Source of the DNA: Pseudomonas marginalis
GTDB lineage: Bacteria; Pseudomonadota; Gammaproteobacteria; Pseudomonadales; Pseudomonadaceae
Assembly: GCF_024169655.1 (NCBI RefSeq)
Contig: NZ_JALJWV010000001.1
Coordinates: 3,477,001-3,541,000, forward strand
DNA: 64,000 nt
Reading direction: 5' to 3'
Shown in pieces: positions 17,621 to 25,914 of this stretch (position 1 is the first letter of the stretch; each line of letters begins with the position of its first letter). Below the pieces are notes generated by a model. The model searched no databases. It worked only from the letters and a program-made list of their open reading frames with translations, and was not told where the DNA came from. Position numbers and translations under genes: made by a program.

Positions 17621-18532
17621 TCAATCCGAGACTGGTGAGGGTTCTTGCTTCGGCTTACTCTTGCTGAGAACGAACCACACCGCTAAACAAATAAGCCCAC
17701 CGCCGTACAAATGTGCGGCCGAAAGACGTTCATCCAGGAACATCACACCCCACAGCACGCCGAAGGGAGGGATAAGGAAGGTCACGGTCAGCGAACGCAC
17801 CGGCCCGATATCCGCGATCAAGCGGAAATACAGAATGTACGCACACGCGGTGCAGATGAAACCCAGCGCAACCAGTGCTATCCAAACCTGCGGGTTACCC
17901 CAGGTCGCCGGTGGGTTTATTGCGGTTGCGATGCCAAAGAACGGCACGAGAAACAGCGTCGCGCCAATCTGACTGCCAAAAGCTACGAGTTTCGCGTCCA
18001 GCCCCCCTTTGTCAGCTACCCATCGTTTAGTCAGAAATCCTGCTGCACCGTAGCAACTGGTGGCGACTAAACACGCCAACGCGCCCATGACCACGCTCAT
18101 TGAAAGTGTGACGGGGCCGGTACTGGTCAGCAACGTGATGCCCATGAACCCGATCAACACGCCGGCACCTTTTTTCAGTGTCAACGAATCGTTGAAACAC
18201 ATCCAACCGATCAAGACGCCCATCATCGGTGTGGTCGCATTGAAAATTGCTGAATAGCCGGCAGGTAACAGCAGTGCCGCCACGCTGTACATCAAAAATG
18301 GGATGCCCGAATTGATAACACCCAACACCATGATCTGCTGCAACTTGCCGTTGAAGTCGACTTTGGTTTTTAAAATGGCAAGAATAACGGCCAAGCCAAT
18401 GGTGCCCAACAACACGCGGAAAAATGCAGTCGGCAATGCGCCCAGAACAGGAGCCGAGATGCGCATGAAGAGAAAACTCGCGCCCCAGATCGCCGCCAGA
18501 ACAAATAGTCGAACATAATCGGATAATTTCAA
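17621..18532 (-). CDS. EamA-family (DMT) transporter
   Basis: 303-residue inner-membrane exporter with ten predicted helices in two EamA repeats (AAIWGASFLFMRISAPVLGA... and GALACLVATSCYGAAGFLTKRW...). Substrate unknown; relatives export amino acids or metabolites. The start appears to be TTG at 18532 with AGAGGCG upstream; no ATG lies nearby in frame. Its codon use is noticeably more AT-rich than the neighbouring nadE-pncB genes. With the IS66 remnant just upstream of it, this suggests acquisition by transfer. The gene ends 130 bp from the convergent cyclase gene. Confidence 0.87.
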   Translation of the reverse strand: MKLSDYVRLFVLAAIWGASFLFMRISAPVLGALPTAFFRVLLGTIGLAVILAILKTKVDFNGKLQQIMVLGVINSGIPFLMYSVAALLLPAGYSAIFNATTPMMGVLIGWMCFNDSLTLKKGAGVLIGFMGITLLTSTGPVTLSMSVVMGALACLVATSCYGAAGFLTKRWVADKGGLDAKLVAFGSQIGATLFLVPFFGIATAINPPATWGNPQVWIALVALGFICTACAYILYFRLIADIGPVRSLTVTFLIPPFGVLWGVMFLDERLSAAHLYGGGLICLAVWFVLSKSKPKQEPSPVSD

Positions 18533-18644
18533 TGGTGGACGCCTCTAAGTTTGGAGTTTCACCGTAAAGCTGTTCGACATGTGCCCGCACTCCGATTCTT
18601 GCTGCCGAAAACGGATGTGCGTTTGGGCATCACGCCTTGCGTGA

Positions 18645-18772
18645 TCAGACCGGTTGCCACTTATGCGGCAGCAACTGATCGATTTCACTCGCACGCTGCG
18701 TCGGCAGCCGTGTGAGAACGTCCTTCAAATAAGCATACGGATCATGACCATTGAGGCGTGCAGCGGGTCTTG
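18645..18772 (-). pseudogene. IS66-family transposase remnant (C-terminal tail)
   Basis: The minus strand reads ARLNGHDPYAYLKDVL, then TRLPTQRASEIDQLLPHKWQPV and a stop. This is the characteristic C-terminus of the IS66 TnpC transposase. Homology stops upstream of the first Ala codons, and no catalytic domain, TnpA or TnpB is present. It is a decayed end of an insertion element between the EamA gene and nadE. Confidence 0.8.
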
Positions 18773-19196
18773 GTATCTGGGCCGCACCGCTATCCTGGCG
18801 GTTAACCAGGCCGCTGCTTATCATTGGCTATCGGCTTTTTTGCCGCTGGCGCCCATATCTGGCATGGCTGCCCCATCCTGATGGCAGCCGCCGCTGCCGT
18901 GATGACAGCTGTACAACGTCGCAAACCAACCCTGCTCCAGGCAAGCGACGATCGAACGGCTGACGCCCTCGGCGTTCAGCTACTCGATGACGCAGGTGGA
19001 CAGAGCAGGCTGAAGCCCAGGCGCGACCGGAGTGGAATGCGCGGTGGAGTCGGTCGATTGAGCGGTAGAACGCACTGACGGCTCGCGCCCAGGCGTTAGC
19101 GTGGGCGCGAATCTCGTCGCGTTTCTCTCGCACCTCTCGATGGCGCTAAGTGTCGAGTAGAACCCAACCTGTTCGACCGAGGCATTCGCGAAAACA
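18773..19196. other. Intergenic stretch without a recognisable gene
   Basis: 424 bp between the IS66 remnant and nadE. Small open frames occur on both strands, but none resembles a family I know and none has a convincing ribosome site. It contains a GCGCCCA/TGGGCGC inverted repeat near 19085-19110 and is probably further debris of mobile DNA. Confidence 0.5.
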
Positions 19197-20015
19197 TCAA
19201 GCTAGAGGAACGATGGGCAGCGCACGCTTGTGCGCTGTCGTGTTGTACGCCCCTTCCACAATCGCCCTCACCCGCTCACTCACCCGCTCGCCCATCAGGT
19301 ACGCGTCGATCTCTGCATAAGAACAGCCATAGGCATGTTCATCCAATTTGCCCGGCGCCAGCTCTTCAAGGTCGGCGGTGGGGTGTTTGTGTACCAGGTT
19401 CGTTGGTGCGCCAAGGGCGGTGGCGAGCAGGCGCACCTGAGTCTTGGTCAGGCCCGACAACGGGGCCAGGTCGCACGCGCCGTCACCGAACTTGGTGAAA
19501 AAACCCATCAATGCTTCGGCGCCATGATCGGTGCCGACCACCAGGCCATTGTGCAGGTTGGCCACGGCGTATTGCGCAATCATGCGGGTGCGCGCCTTGA
19601 CGTTGCCTTTGATGAAGTCGACCTGTGCGGCGCTGGCTTCGGTGGCGGTCAGGCTGGCCATCAGGCCGTCGACGCTGGCGGCGATGTTGAGGGTGTCGAT
19701 GTGGTCCGGGGTGATGAAGTCCAGGGCGGCCTGGGCGTCGCTTTCGTCGGCCTGGTTTTTGTAGGGCAGGCGCATCGCGATAAAGCGCGCGGCGTAGTCT
19801 TCGCTGCGCAGTTGCTCTACCGCCAGTTGGCAGAGGCGCCCGGCCGTCAGCGAATCGACGCCGCCGCTGATGCCCAGCACCAGGGCTTTGCAACCGGAGT
19901 GGCGCAGGGTGGTTTTGATGAAGTCGATACGCCGCTGGATCTCCCGGGGCTCTCCCCCTTTGACCAACGCGCGGTTGATATTCAGTTGCTGGGCAATACG
20001 GTCCTGGGTTTGCAT
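19197..20015 (-). CDS. nadE: Ammonia-dependent NAD+ synthetase
   Basis: Last step of NAD synthesis: deamido-NAD + ATP + NH3 to NAD. 272 residues from MQTQDRIAQQL, matching the short ammonia-dependent class with no glutaminase domain. The PP-loop SGGVDS lies near residue 50 (LVLGISGGVDSLTAG), followed by GTDHGAEALMGFFTKFGDGACDLAPL and the C-terminal HKHPTADLE, all typical of NadE. The start lies 2 bp beyond the pncB stop, so the two are probably coupled. It is the third gene of pncA-pncB-nadE, likely under NrtR. Confidence 0.95.
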   Translation of the reverse strand: MQTQDRIAQQLNINRALVKGGEPREIQRRIDFIKTTLRHSGCKALVLGISGGVDSLTAGRLCQLAVEQLRSEDYAARFIAMRLPYKNQADESDAQAALDFITPDHIDTLNIAASVDGLMASLTATEASAAQVDFIKGNVKARTRMIAQYAVANLHNGLVVGTDHGAEALMGFFTKFGDGACDLAPLSGLTKTQVRLLATALGAPTNLVHKHPTADLEELAPGKLDEHAYGCSYAEIDAYLMGERVSERVRAIVEGAYNTTAHKRALPIVPLA

Positions 20016-20016
20016 G

Positions 20017-21234
20017 TCACACCTCCACGCTGCCGACATTGAACACGTGTGCTGCGTACTGCAAAAACGAGGGGTCTTCGCAGACATTCTTGATCGGGTC
20101 ATCCGAGAATTTCACCACCGGTTCGCCGTGCACCCGCACCAGTTTCATCACGATGCTCAGCGGCTCGACGCCTTCCACATCGCAGGCCAGGCTGGTGCCC
20201 ATGCCGAAGCCGAACTTGGCCTTGCCGCGCACGTGGCGCAGGATCGGCAGGCATTTCTCGAAGTTCAGGCCGTCGGAGAACATCAGGTCCTTGGTCATCG
20301 GGTCGATGCCCAGTTGCTTGTAGCGCGCCAGGACTTTGTCGGCCCAGACGATGGGGTCGCCGGAGTCCTGGCGCAGGCCGTCGTAGAGCTTGGCGAAGTA
20401 CAGATCGAAGTCCTTCAGGAAGAAGTCAGTGCTGATGCAGTCGGTCAGCGCGATGCCCAGGCGGCCGCGGTATTCACGCACCCAGTGTTCCAGGGCGGCG
20501 TTCTGGCTTTCGCGCAGGCGGCCCAATTGCTGGTGCACCATCAACCATTGGTGGGCCATGGTGCCGATCAGCGGCAGGTCGAATTCGTAGGCCAGGTGCG
20601 CGTTGCTGGTGCCGACGAACTGGCCGGGGAAGTCGCGGCGCATGATGTCGACCACTTCGCGCTGGGCCTTGAACGACAGGCGCCGGCGTGTGGAAAAGTC
20701 GGAGACGCGCAGGTCGGCCAGTTCCTCGCGGCTGAGGTTTTTCTTCAGCCAGTCGAATTTCTGGTAGAGCTTGCGGGTGACGTCTTCGAGGGTCACGTCG
20801 GGATACTTGTCACGGTTGCGCAACTCGCTGACCAGCGCCAATACCGGCTGTTCGAACATGATGCAGTGCAGCATCGGGCCGACGACGCGGATGTTCAGTT
20901 GGCCGTCGACTTCGCTGACGTGGATATAGCGCAGGTTGAAGCGGAACAGGCCGAGGAAACGCTCGTAATCCGGCGTGAGGTATTCGCGAAAACGTGGGTT
21001 GAACAGAAAGCGCAGCTCACCTTCGCGCATCTGCAGGCCGGCGAGTTTTTCCAGTTCTTCGCGCAGTTGTGGGATCAAGTGGCCCAGTTTTTCCTTGGAC
21101 CGGACGATGAAGTTGTACTCGACGTCGACATTCGGATACTGGTGCAACACGGCCTGCATCATGGTGAAGGTGTAGTAGTCGGTATCGAGCAGACCCTGGA
21201 TCACCGGGGCTTCGTAGTCGTAGGCACTTTCCAT
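20017..21234 (-). CDS. pncB: Nicotinate phosphoribosyltransferase
   Basis: Converts nicotinate and PRPP to nicotinate mononucleotide using ATP; first committed step of the Preiss-Handler route. 405 residues, a normal length. Conserved stretches include LLDTDYYTFTMMQA near the N-terminus, FSTRRRLSFKAQREVV with the family's substrate-binding Arg residues, GTSNAHLA, LTDCISTDFFL, and DGLRQDSGDP. It lies 11 bp downstream of pncA and 1 bp upstream of nadE, so nicotinamide is carried to NAD by three adjacent enzymes. Confidence 0.96.
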   Translation of the reverse strand: MESAYDYEAPVIQGLLDTDYYTFTMMQAVLHQYPNVDVEYNFIVRSKEKLGHLIPQLREELEKLAGLQMREGELRFLFNPRFREYLTPDYERFLGLFRFNLRYIHVSEVDGQLNIRVVGPMLHCIMFEQPVLALVSELRNRDKYPDVTLEDVTRKLYQKFDWLKKNLSREELADLRVSDFSTRRRLSFKAQREVVDIMRRDFPGQFVGTSNAHLAYEFDLPLIGTMAHQWLMVHQQLGRLRESQNAALEHWVREYRGRLGIALTDCISTDFFLKDFDLYFAKLYDGLRQDSGDPIVWADKVLARYKQLGIDPMTKDLMFSDGLNFEKCLPILRHVRGKAKFGFGMGTSLACDVEGVEPLSIVMKLVRVHGEPVVKFSDDPIKNVCEDPSFLQYAAHVFNVGSVEV

Positions 21235-21245
21235 GGTGTGTCTCC

Positions 21246-21893
21246 TTAACGCGTGGCCATCGCGGCCAGTTCTTCGCGGGTGCGGCTGATGCCGGCACCG
21301 GCCTTGAGCAACTCATTGACGGCCTGTACGCCGCCCTCCTGCGTAATTCCTCGGCACGCCGGCAGGTGCAGGACCACTTGCAGGCCGGCCTTGAGCAGTT
21401 GCAACGCGGTGGTCTTGACGCAGTAGTCGAGGGCCAGGCCGCCGACGATCACGCGGCTTACGCCCTGGGCTTTGAGGTACTCGATCACGCCCGTGGACAG
21501 CTTATCGTGCAGGTCGTGATAGCAGGCGCCGTAGGGGTGCAGGTCGGGTTCGACGCCTTTCCAGATGAAGTAATCGTAGTCATACGGGGTGGGCAGTTCG
21601 TCGAGCAGAGTGAAGCCCTCGGTGCCCGGCACGCAGTGGCTGACCCAGGTGACATCGGCGTGGGCCAGGCCGGTGGGTTGCAGCATCTCGCTGTGTTGCT
21701 TGACCACCCACGGCGCATGCGGAGTGTGCGCATCCTTGCTGCCGACACGGTAGCCCGCGAGGCTGGCCATGTAGTTGAGTTCGGCACCGATGAGGTCCCC
21801 TTCGGCCACTGGCAATTCGTTGGGGCACAGCGGCGTAAAGCTCTTCTGGGCGTCGACGTCGAATGAAGCGATGGCACGTTTCGAGAGGGTCAT
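21246..21893 (-). CDS. pncA: Nicotinamidase (PncA-like isochorismatase fold)
   Basis: Deamidates nicotinamide to nicotinate and ammonia. The start at 21893 (MTLSKRAIASFDVDAQ) has AGGAGACC upstream; the longer frame lacks one. 215 residues of the cysteine-hydrolase family: catalytic Asp in FDVDAQ and nucleophile Cys in LALDYCVKTTAL. KGVEPDLHPYGACYHDL lies in the region that usually supplies Lys and metal ligands. First gene of pncA-pncB-nadE, divergent from nrtR with two candidate NrtR operators in the 146-bp spacer. Confidence 0.93.
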   Translation of the reverse strand: MTLSKRAIASFDVDAQKSFTPLCPNELPVAEGDLIGAELNYMASLAGYRVGSKDAHTPHAPWVVKQHSEMLQPTGLAHADVTWVSHCVPGTEGFTLLDELPTPYDYDYFIWKGVEPDLHPYGACYHDLHDKLSTGVIEYLKAQGVSRVIVGGLALDYCVKTTALQLLKAGLQVVLHLPACRGITQEGGVQAVNELLKAGAGISRTREELAAMATR

Positions 21894-21919
21894 GGCGGGT
21901 CTCCTGTGGCCTGAAAACA

Positions 21920-21940
21920 AAAGTACACGTCATGTACTTT
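21920..21940. promoter_or_regulatory. Candidate NrtR operator, pncA-proximal
   Basis: Perfect inverted repeat AAAGTACA-CGTCA-TGTACTTT, 27 bp before the pncA start. It contains GTCATGTACT (21929-21938), which recurs inverted at 21977-21986. The adjacent nrtR gene makes it the likely regulator; that is inference. Confidence 0.65.
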
Positions 21941-21973
21941 CATTGCAAGAAAGATTTATTTATCGAGGCTTTA

Positions 21974-21986
21974 GTCAGTACATGAC
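21974..21986. promoter_or_regulatory. Candidate NrtR operator, nrtR-proximal
   Basis: The 13-bp palindrome GTCAGTACATGAC contains AGTACATGAC, the exact reverse complement of the half-site at 21929-21938. It is 54 bp upstream of the nrtR start, suggesting autoregulation or looping with the first site. Confidence 0.6.
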
Positions 21987-22039
21987 ATATTTGTTCGATC
22001 CGTTAGACTGTGCGCCACCGCTGTTTAGAAGGACTGCAC

Positions 22040-22732
22040 ATGCCACTTAGCGCCTACCTCCACACCGTCGACCTGTGCGTGCTGTTCTACTGCCGCGCGG
22101 CAGGAGAACTGAAGCTGCTGCTGAACAAGCGCGACACCGAACCCTTCGCCGGGCATTGGGCGCTGCCGGGTGTGGTGGTGAATGGCGGCGTGCAGGACCT
22201 GAGCCTCACGGATGCCGTGGAGCGCCTGCGCGCGAGTGACAAAGTCGGCCTCGACCTGGTGTGGAGCGAGCAAGTGGGTACGGTGGGCGATGCATTCCGC
22301 GACCCGCGTTGCTGGTCGTCGTCCACTTTCTACCTGGCGATCATCGCGGATGAGGTGACGCTGAGCGAGCATCAAGCCTGGTTTTCGCTGGATGCGGTAG
22401 CCGACGGCCGCATCAAGTTGCCGTTCGATCACAACACCATCGTGGCCGCCGTGCAGGAGCGGTTACTGTCCAAGTCGCTGTACAGCAGCTTGCCGCTGAT
22501 GTTCCTGGGCGAGGAATTCAGCGCACCGCAAGCGACGGCGATCTTCTCGCTGGTGCTCGCGCGGCCGGTGTTGAAGAGCAGTATTCGCCAGCGCTTGCTG
22601 AAGCTGACCGAGGTGGGGTATTTGCGGGAAACGGGGCGCAAGAAACCAGGCGAAGGCGGCAGGCCCCAGGCGACGATGGAGAACTTGAAGCCGGGGAAGA
22701 TTTATTTCTTCGATCGCAGTTTTGCCGACTAG
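22040..22732 (+). CDS. nrtR: Nudix-related transcriptional regulator NrtR
   Basis: 230 residues. The N-terminal domain has the Nudix fold of the ADP-ribose pyrophosphatase type (LLNKRDTEPFAGHWALPGVVV); the catalytic Nudix box (GX5EX7REUXEEXGU) is degenerate, so it should bind ADP-ribose but probably not hydrolyse it. The C-terminal winged-helix (about 145-225, with LKLTEVGYLRETGRKKPGEGGRP) binds DNA. NrtR proteins repress NAD genes and are released by ADP-ribose. AAGGA precedes the ATG. It diverges from pncA-pncB-nadE, the expected targets. Confidence 0.9.
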   Translation: MPLSAYLHTVDLCVLFYCRAAGELKLLLNKRDTEPFAGHWALPGVVVNGGVQDLSLTDAVERLRASDKVGLDLVWSEQVGTVGDAFRDPRCWSSSTFYLAIIADEVTLSEHQAWFSLDAVADGRIKLPFDHNTIVAAVQERLLSKSLYSSLPLMFLGEEFSAPQATAIFSLVLARPVLKSSIRQRLLKLTEVGYLRETGRKKPGEGGRPQATMENLKPGKIYFFDRSFAD

Positions 22733-22761
22733 CCCGGTATTCAAGAACAACCACGATCCAA

Positions 22762-22790
22762 TGTGGGCCGGGGCTTGCTCCCTCCCACAT
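22762..22790. repeat. Single REP-like hairpin between convergent genes
   Basis: TGTGGGccggggcttgctccCTCCCACA-type hairpin 30 bp after the nrtR stop and 18 bp before the end of the SDR gene. It could act as a weak terminator for both. Confidence 0.6.
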
Positions 22791-22807
22791 GTTGATCGGT
22801 GCATGGC

Positions 22808-23581
22808 TTAACTCATCCAGTTACCGCCATCGACGTTGTAAGTCTGGGCGACGACATAGTCGGCGTCCTTCGACGCGAGGAAGATCGCCATACCGGTGAG
22901 GTCTTCAGCCGTGCCCATGCGCCCGAACGGCACCTCGTCGCCTACCCGCTTCTTTTTTTCGCCCGGCGCCAGGCCTTCGTGCTTGGCAAACAGCGCGTCC
23001 ACCCCGTCCCAATGCTCGCCGTCGACCACGCCCGGGGCGATGGCGTTGACGTTGATCCCCTGCTTGATCAGGTTCAGCCCCGCCGATTGCGTGAGGCTGA
23101 TCACCGCCGCCTTGCTCGCGCAGTACACCGCAACCAGCGGCTCGCCACGCCGCCCGGCCTGGCTGGCCATGTTGATGATCTTGCCGCCGTGGCCCTGGCG
23201 GATCATCTGCCGGGCTGCGGCCTGCAGGGTGAACAGCGTGCCGGCGACGTTGATCGAGAACAGCCGCTCGAAGCGCTCGCGGGTGATCTCGACAATCGGC
23301 GCCAGGTCGAACAACGCGGCGTTGTTGATCAGGATATCCAGCCGGCCCGCATGGGCCACCACGGCGGCAATCGCGGCGTCGATGGAGGCCTGGTCGGTGA
23401 CGTCCATCGCCACCGCGTAGGCCTGCTGGCCCAGTTCGGCCGCCGTGGCCTGGGCCCGTTGCAGGTCGATATCGGCGATGGCAACCGTGGCGCCTTCACC
23501 GATATAGGCCTGGGCAAAGGCGCGGCCGATGCCACGCGCCGATCCGGTGATCAGCGCGCTCTTACCTTCCAGTCGTTTCAT
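22808..23581 (-). CDS. SDR-family polyol (L-iditol/sorbitol-type) dehydrogenase
   Basis: Classical short-chain dehydrogenase, 257 residues. Cofactor loop TGSARGIGRA (about 13-22), acidic D in IADIDL indicating NAD(H), NNA, the catalytic Ser in NMASQAGRRG, YxxxK as YCASK, and the IAPGVVDGEHWDGVD loop typical of sorbitol/galactitol (SmoS/PolS-like) dehydrogenases. The likely reaction is polyol to ketose; the exact polyol is not determined. A fragment resembling the end of a sugar-binding protein gene lies just upstream in the same direction, so it was probably once the distal part of a polyol uptake operon. Confidence 0.85.
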   Translation of the reverse strand: MKRLEGKSALITGSARGIGRAFAQAYIGEGATVAIADIDLQRAQATAAELGQQAYAVAMDVTDQASIDAAIAAVVAHAGRLDILINNAALFDLAPIVEITRERFERLFSINVAGTLFTLQAAARQMIRQGHGGKIINMASQAGRRGEPLVAVYCASKAAVISLTQSAGLNLIKQGINVNAIAPGVVDGEHWDGVDALFAKHEGLAPGEKKKRVGDEVPFGRMGTAEDLTGMAIFLASKDADYVVAQTYNVDGGNWMS

Positions 23582-23603
23582 GGGGTGCGTGTCCCTTGGG
23601 CAT

Positions 23604-23655
23604 TTATTTGGGATAACCGGCGCGGTTCATCTCGCGCTCGATGGTGGACTGAGCC
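23604..23655 (-). pseudogene. Possible 3' remnant of a sugar/polyol ABC binding-protein gene
   Basis: Immediately upstream of the SDR gene the minus strand reads AQSTIEREMNRAGYPK and a stop. This fits the C-terminus of extracellular sugar-binding proteins of polyol ABC transporters. Upstream of it the frame has no such similarity and soon meets a stop (about 23690). I infer a deletion that removed the transporter genes. The match is short, so chance remains possible. Confidence 0.45.
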
Positions 23656-23734
23656 TGGAATCGGTTGTTGTTATGGGTGAGGGCCGATTACAGCAGCTTG
23701 GCCAGGCCCTCACAAACCCATGGCGAATGCTCGG

Positions 23735-23778
23735 CTGATACTTTTTTGACCCTAGGCCCGAGCGCAAAAAAGTATCAG
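23735..23778. promoter_or_regulatory. Long perfect inverted repeat upstream of the AraC-type gene
   Basis: CTGATACTTTTTTG and CAAAAAAGTATCAG, 14-bp perfect arms 16 bp apart, end 82 bp before the start of the AraC-type regulator gene. It could be that regulator's operator, or a hairpin; the arms end in T- and A-runs facing inwards, unlike a simple terminator. Confidence 0.5.
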
Positions 23779-23859
23779 TACCGGGCAAAACCTTGGGTAG
23801 CGCCACTGTCGCCAACCCGCGTATTTTGAGGGAATTCCCCAAATACAAGAGGCATCACC

Positions 23860-24780
23860 ATGCCCGTCAGTCGCGCCGAGCTGTTCGAGCACCGCCCCGC
23901 CGAACTCGAAGTGATCCTGCCCGAACCGGAGCACGGCTTTCGCTGGTTAGAACATGACTATCCCTACGCGTTGGCGCGCTGGAATCACCACCCCGAATTC
24001 GAGATCCACCTGATTCGCCAAGGCAGCGGCAAGTTGGTGGCGGGCGACTACATCGGCGCATTCAGTGCCGGGCATGTCGCGCTGATCGGCCCGGACCTGC
24101 CCCACGACTGGATCGGCGACCTGGCCCCCGGTGAGTACCTGACCGGCCGCGATGTGGTGCTGCAATTCGACGGCGCCGCCCTCCTCGCCCTGCGCAAGAC
24201 CCTGCCGGAACTCGGCGATTTGCAGCCGTTGTTCGAACAGGCCCGGCGCGGCCTGGCGTTCAGCGGCGAGACTGCTGTGCAGGCGGCCCAACTGATGGAA
24301 GACATCGGCAGCGCCCACGGCCTGCAACGCCTGATCCTGTTCCTGCAACTGCTCGACACCCTCAACAACGCCCCGCCGCCGCAGGTCCAGGCCCTGGCCA
24401 GCGCGTGCTATGCGCCGACCCTGGACGCACGCAGCGCCGAGCGTATCAACAAGGCGTTCGACTACCTGATGCGTGAACTGACCGGGGATTTGCGCCTGTC
24501 GGTGATCGCCCGGCAACTGGAGATGAGCGAGCCAGGCTTCTCACGCTTCTTCAAGCGCAACACCGGCCATGGCTTTATCGACCTGATGCGCAAGTTCCGC
24601 ATACAGCGCGCGTGCCGGCTGTTGCTGCAAAGCGAGCTGTCAGTGGCGGCTATCTGCTTTGAAGTGGGCTACGCCAACCTGTCCAATTTCAACCGGCACT
24701 TTCGCATCGAGATGCACCAGACGCCCAGCGAGTATCGGCGCGAAACGGCCATGCACCTGTTCAACCGCAGCGAAAAATGA
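23860..24780 (+). CDS. AraC-family transcriptional regulator (MtlR-like)
   Basis: 306 residues. N-terminal cupin sensing domain with HHPEFEIHLIRQGSGKLVAGDYIG and LIGPDLPHDW; C-terminal double HTH (about 190-295) with LSVIARQLEMSEPGFSRFFKRNTGHGF and VAAICFEVGYANLSNFNRHFR. The overall type resembles activators of mannitol/polyol operons in Pseudomonas (MtlR). The neighbouring polyol-type SDR supports that, but the transporter genes such a regulator would control are missing here. AAGAGGC precedes the ATG. Inducer unknown. Confidence 0.85.
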   Translation: MPVSRAELFEHRPAELEVILPEPEHGFRWLEHDYPYALARWNHHPEFEIHLIRQGSGKLVAGDYIGAFSAGHVALIGPDLPHDWIGDLAPGEYLTGRDVVLQFDGAALLALRKTLPELGDLQPLFEQARRGLAFSGETAVQAAQLMEDIGSAHGLQRLILFLQLLDTLNNAPPPQVQALASACYAPTLDARSAERINKAFDYLMRELTGDLRLSVIARQLEMSEPGFSRFFKRNTGHGFIDLMRKFRIQRACRLLLQSELSVAAICFEVGYANLSNFNRHFRIEMHQTPSEYRRETAMHLFNRSEK

Positions 24781-24866
24781 CACCGCGTCAATGCTGACCA
24801 AAAGGTCGATTAATTCTAGTTTTTTCAAAGCGATTCAAGCCATTGAGTAAAGTTGGTACAGCCTGT

Positions 24867-24878
24867 GCAAACGTTTGC
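24867..24878. promoter_or_regulatory. LacI/PurR-type palindrome upstream of the tsx-like gene
   Basis: GCAAACGTTTGC is a perfect 12-bp palindrome with the central CG step typical of LacI-family operators such as PurR boxes. It lies about 75 bp before the porin gene start. No LacI-family gene occurs in the window, so the regulator must be elsewhere. Confidence 0.6.
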
Positions 24879-24952
24879 GGAACGAACTTGACCGCCAAGT
24901 TCACCCCAACCCGAAGAATCGGGTCTAAACCGCGAATGAATAGGGATTTTCA

Positions 24953-25900
24953 ATGCACTCCACCTCAAGGCGTTCCGCTTCCTTTGGTGTCTCCCTGCTA
25001 CTGAGCGCCGTTACGGGAGTACTCAGCCCGTCCATTCTGGCGCAGGAACAACCCGTCGATGACTCAGCACAGGGCGAAACCCTGAGCCCTGAAGCCAGCC
25101 CGACGAAAAAAGGCGCGTACCTGTCGGACTGGTTCAACCAGGACCTGACATTGATCGGCAGCAAAGACATCAGCTTCGGCCCCAAGCCGGCCGATGACGT
25201 TTACCTGGAATACGAGTACTTCGGCCGCAAGGGCCCGTTCGAACTGTACGGCTACATCGACGTGCCGAAGATCCTCGGCATCGGTAACAGTAATGACAAA
25301 GGTGCGTGGGATCATGGCTCGCCGCTGTTCATGGAGCACGAACCGCGGATCTCCATCGACTACCTGGCCGGGCGCAGCCTGGCGATCGGCCCGTTCAAGG
25401 AATGGTATGTGGCCTTTGACTGGATCTACGACCACGGCAGCAACACCGCCAACCGCGCCAACACCTTGTACAGCGGCCTCGGCACCGACATCGATACGCA
25501 CTCGCGGGTCAACCTGTCCGCGAACTTCTATGGGCGTTACCAGTGGGAAAACTATGGTGCCAGCAATGAATACTCGTGGGACGGTTACCGTGCGCAGATG
25601 AAGTACATCGTGCCCATCGACACGTTCGACAACGGCGCCTCGCTGACCTACATCGGCTTCACCAACTACGATTTCGGCTCGGACCTGCACAAGGACAACC
25701 CGGCACGCACCGCCAACGCGCTGGTAGCAACCAATGTGCTGCTGTATTCGTTCACCCACCTGCGCTTCACCCTGGTCGGTCGTTACTTTCATAACGGCGG
25801 TAACTGGGAAGATGGCAGCGAGTTGAATTTCGGCGACGGCAACTTCCGCGCCCGCTCCAACGGCTGGGGTTATTACGCCGGCGTGGGCTACCAATTCTGA
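24953..25900 (+). CDS. tsx: Tsx-like nucleoside-specific outer-membrane channel
   Basis: 315 residues with a long Sec signal peptide (cleavage probably after ILA). The mature chain has alternating aromatic beta-strands, WFNQDLTLIGSKD near residue 60, FELYGYIDVPK and the closing GWGYYAGVGYQF strand with terminal Phe, as expected for a Tsx-family barrel. It should let nucleosides cross the outer membrane. It lies 14 bp upstream of a NUP family gene, with which it probably forms an operon behind the palindrome at 24867-24878. Confidence 0.88.
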   Translation: MHSTSRRSASFGVSLLLSAVTGVLSPSILAQEQPVDDSAQGETLSPEASPTKKGAYLSDWFNQDLTLIGSKDISFGPKPADDVYLEYEYFGRKGPFELYGYIDVPKILGIGNSNDKGAWDHGSPLFMEHEPRISIDYLAGRSLAIGPFKEWYVAFDWIYDHGSNTANRANTLYSGLGTDIDTHSRVNLSANFYGRYQWENYGASNEYSWDGYRAQMKYIVPIDTFDNGASLTYIGFTNYDFGSDLHKDNPARTANALVATNVLLYSFTHLRFTLVGRYFHNGGNWEDGSELNFGDGNFRARSNGWGYYAGVGYQF

Positions 25901-25914
25901 TCAAGGAGTCTTAG

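Noticed and set aside
18828..19133. 101-residue minus-strand frame near the IS66 remnant
   Set aside because: No recognisable family, no ribosome site, lies in apparent mobile-element debris.
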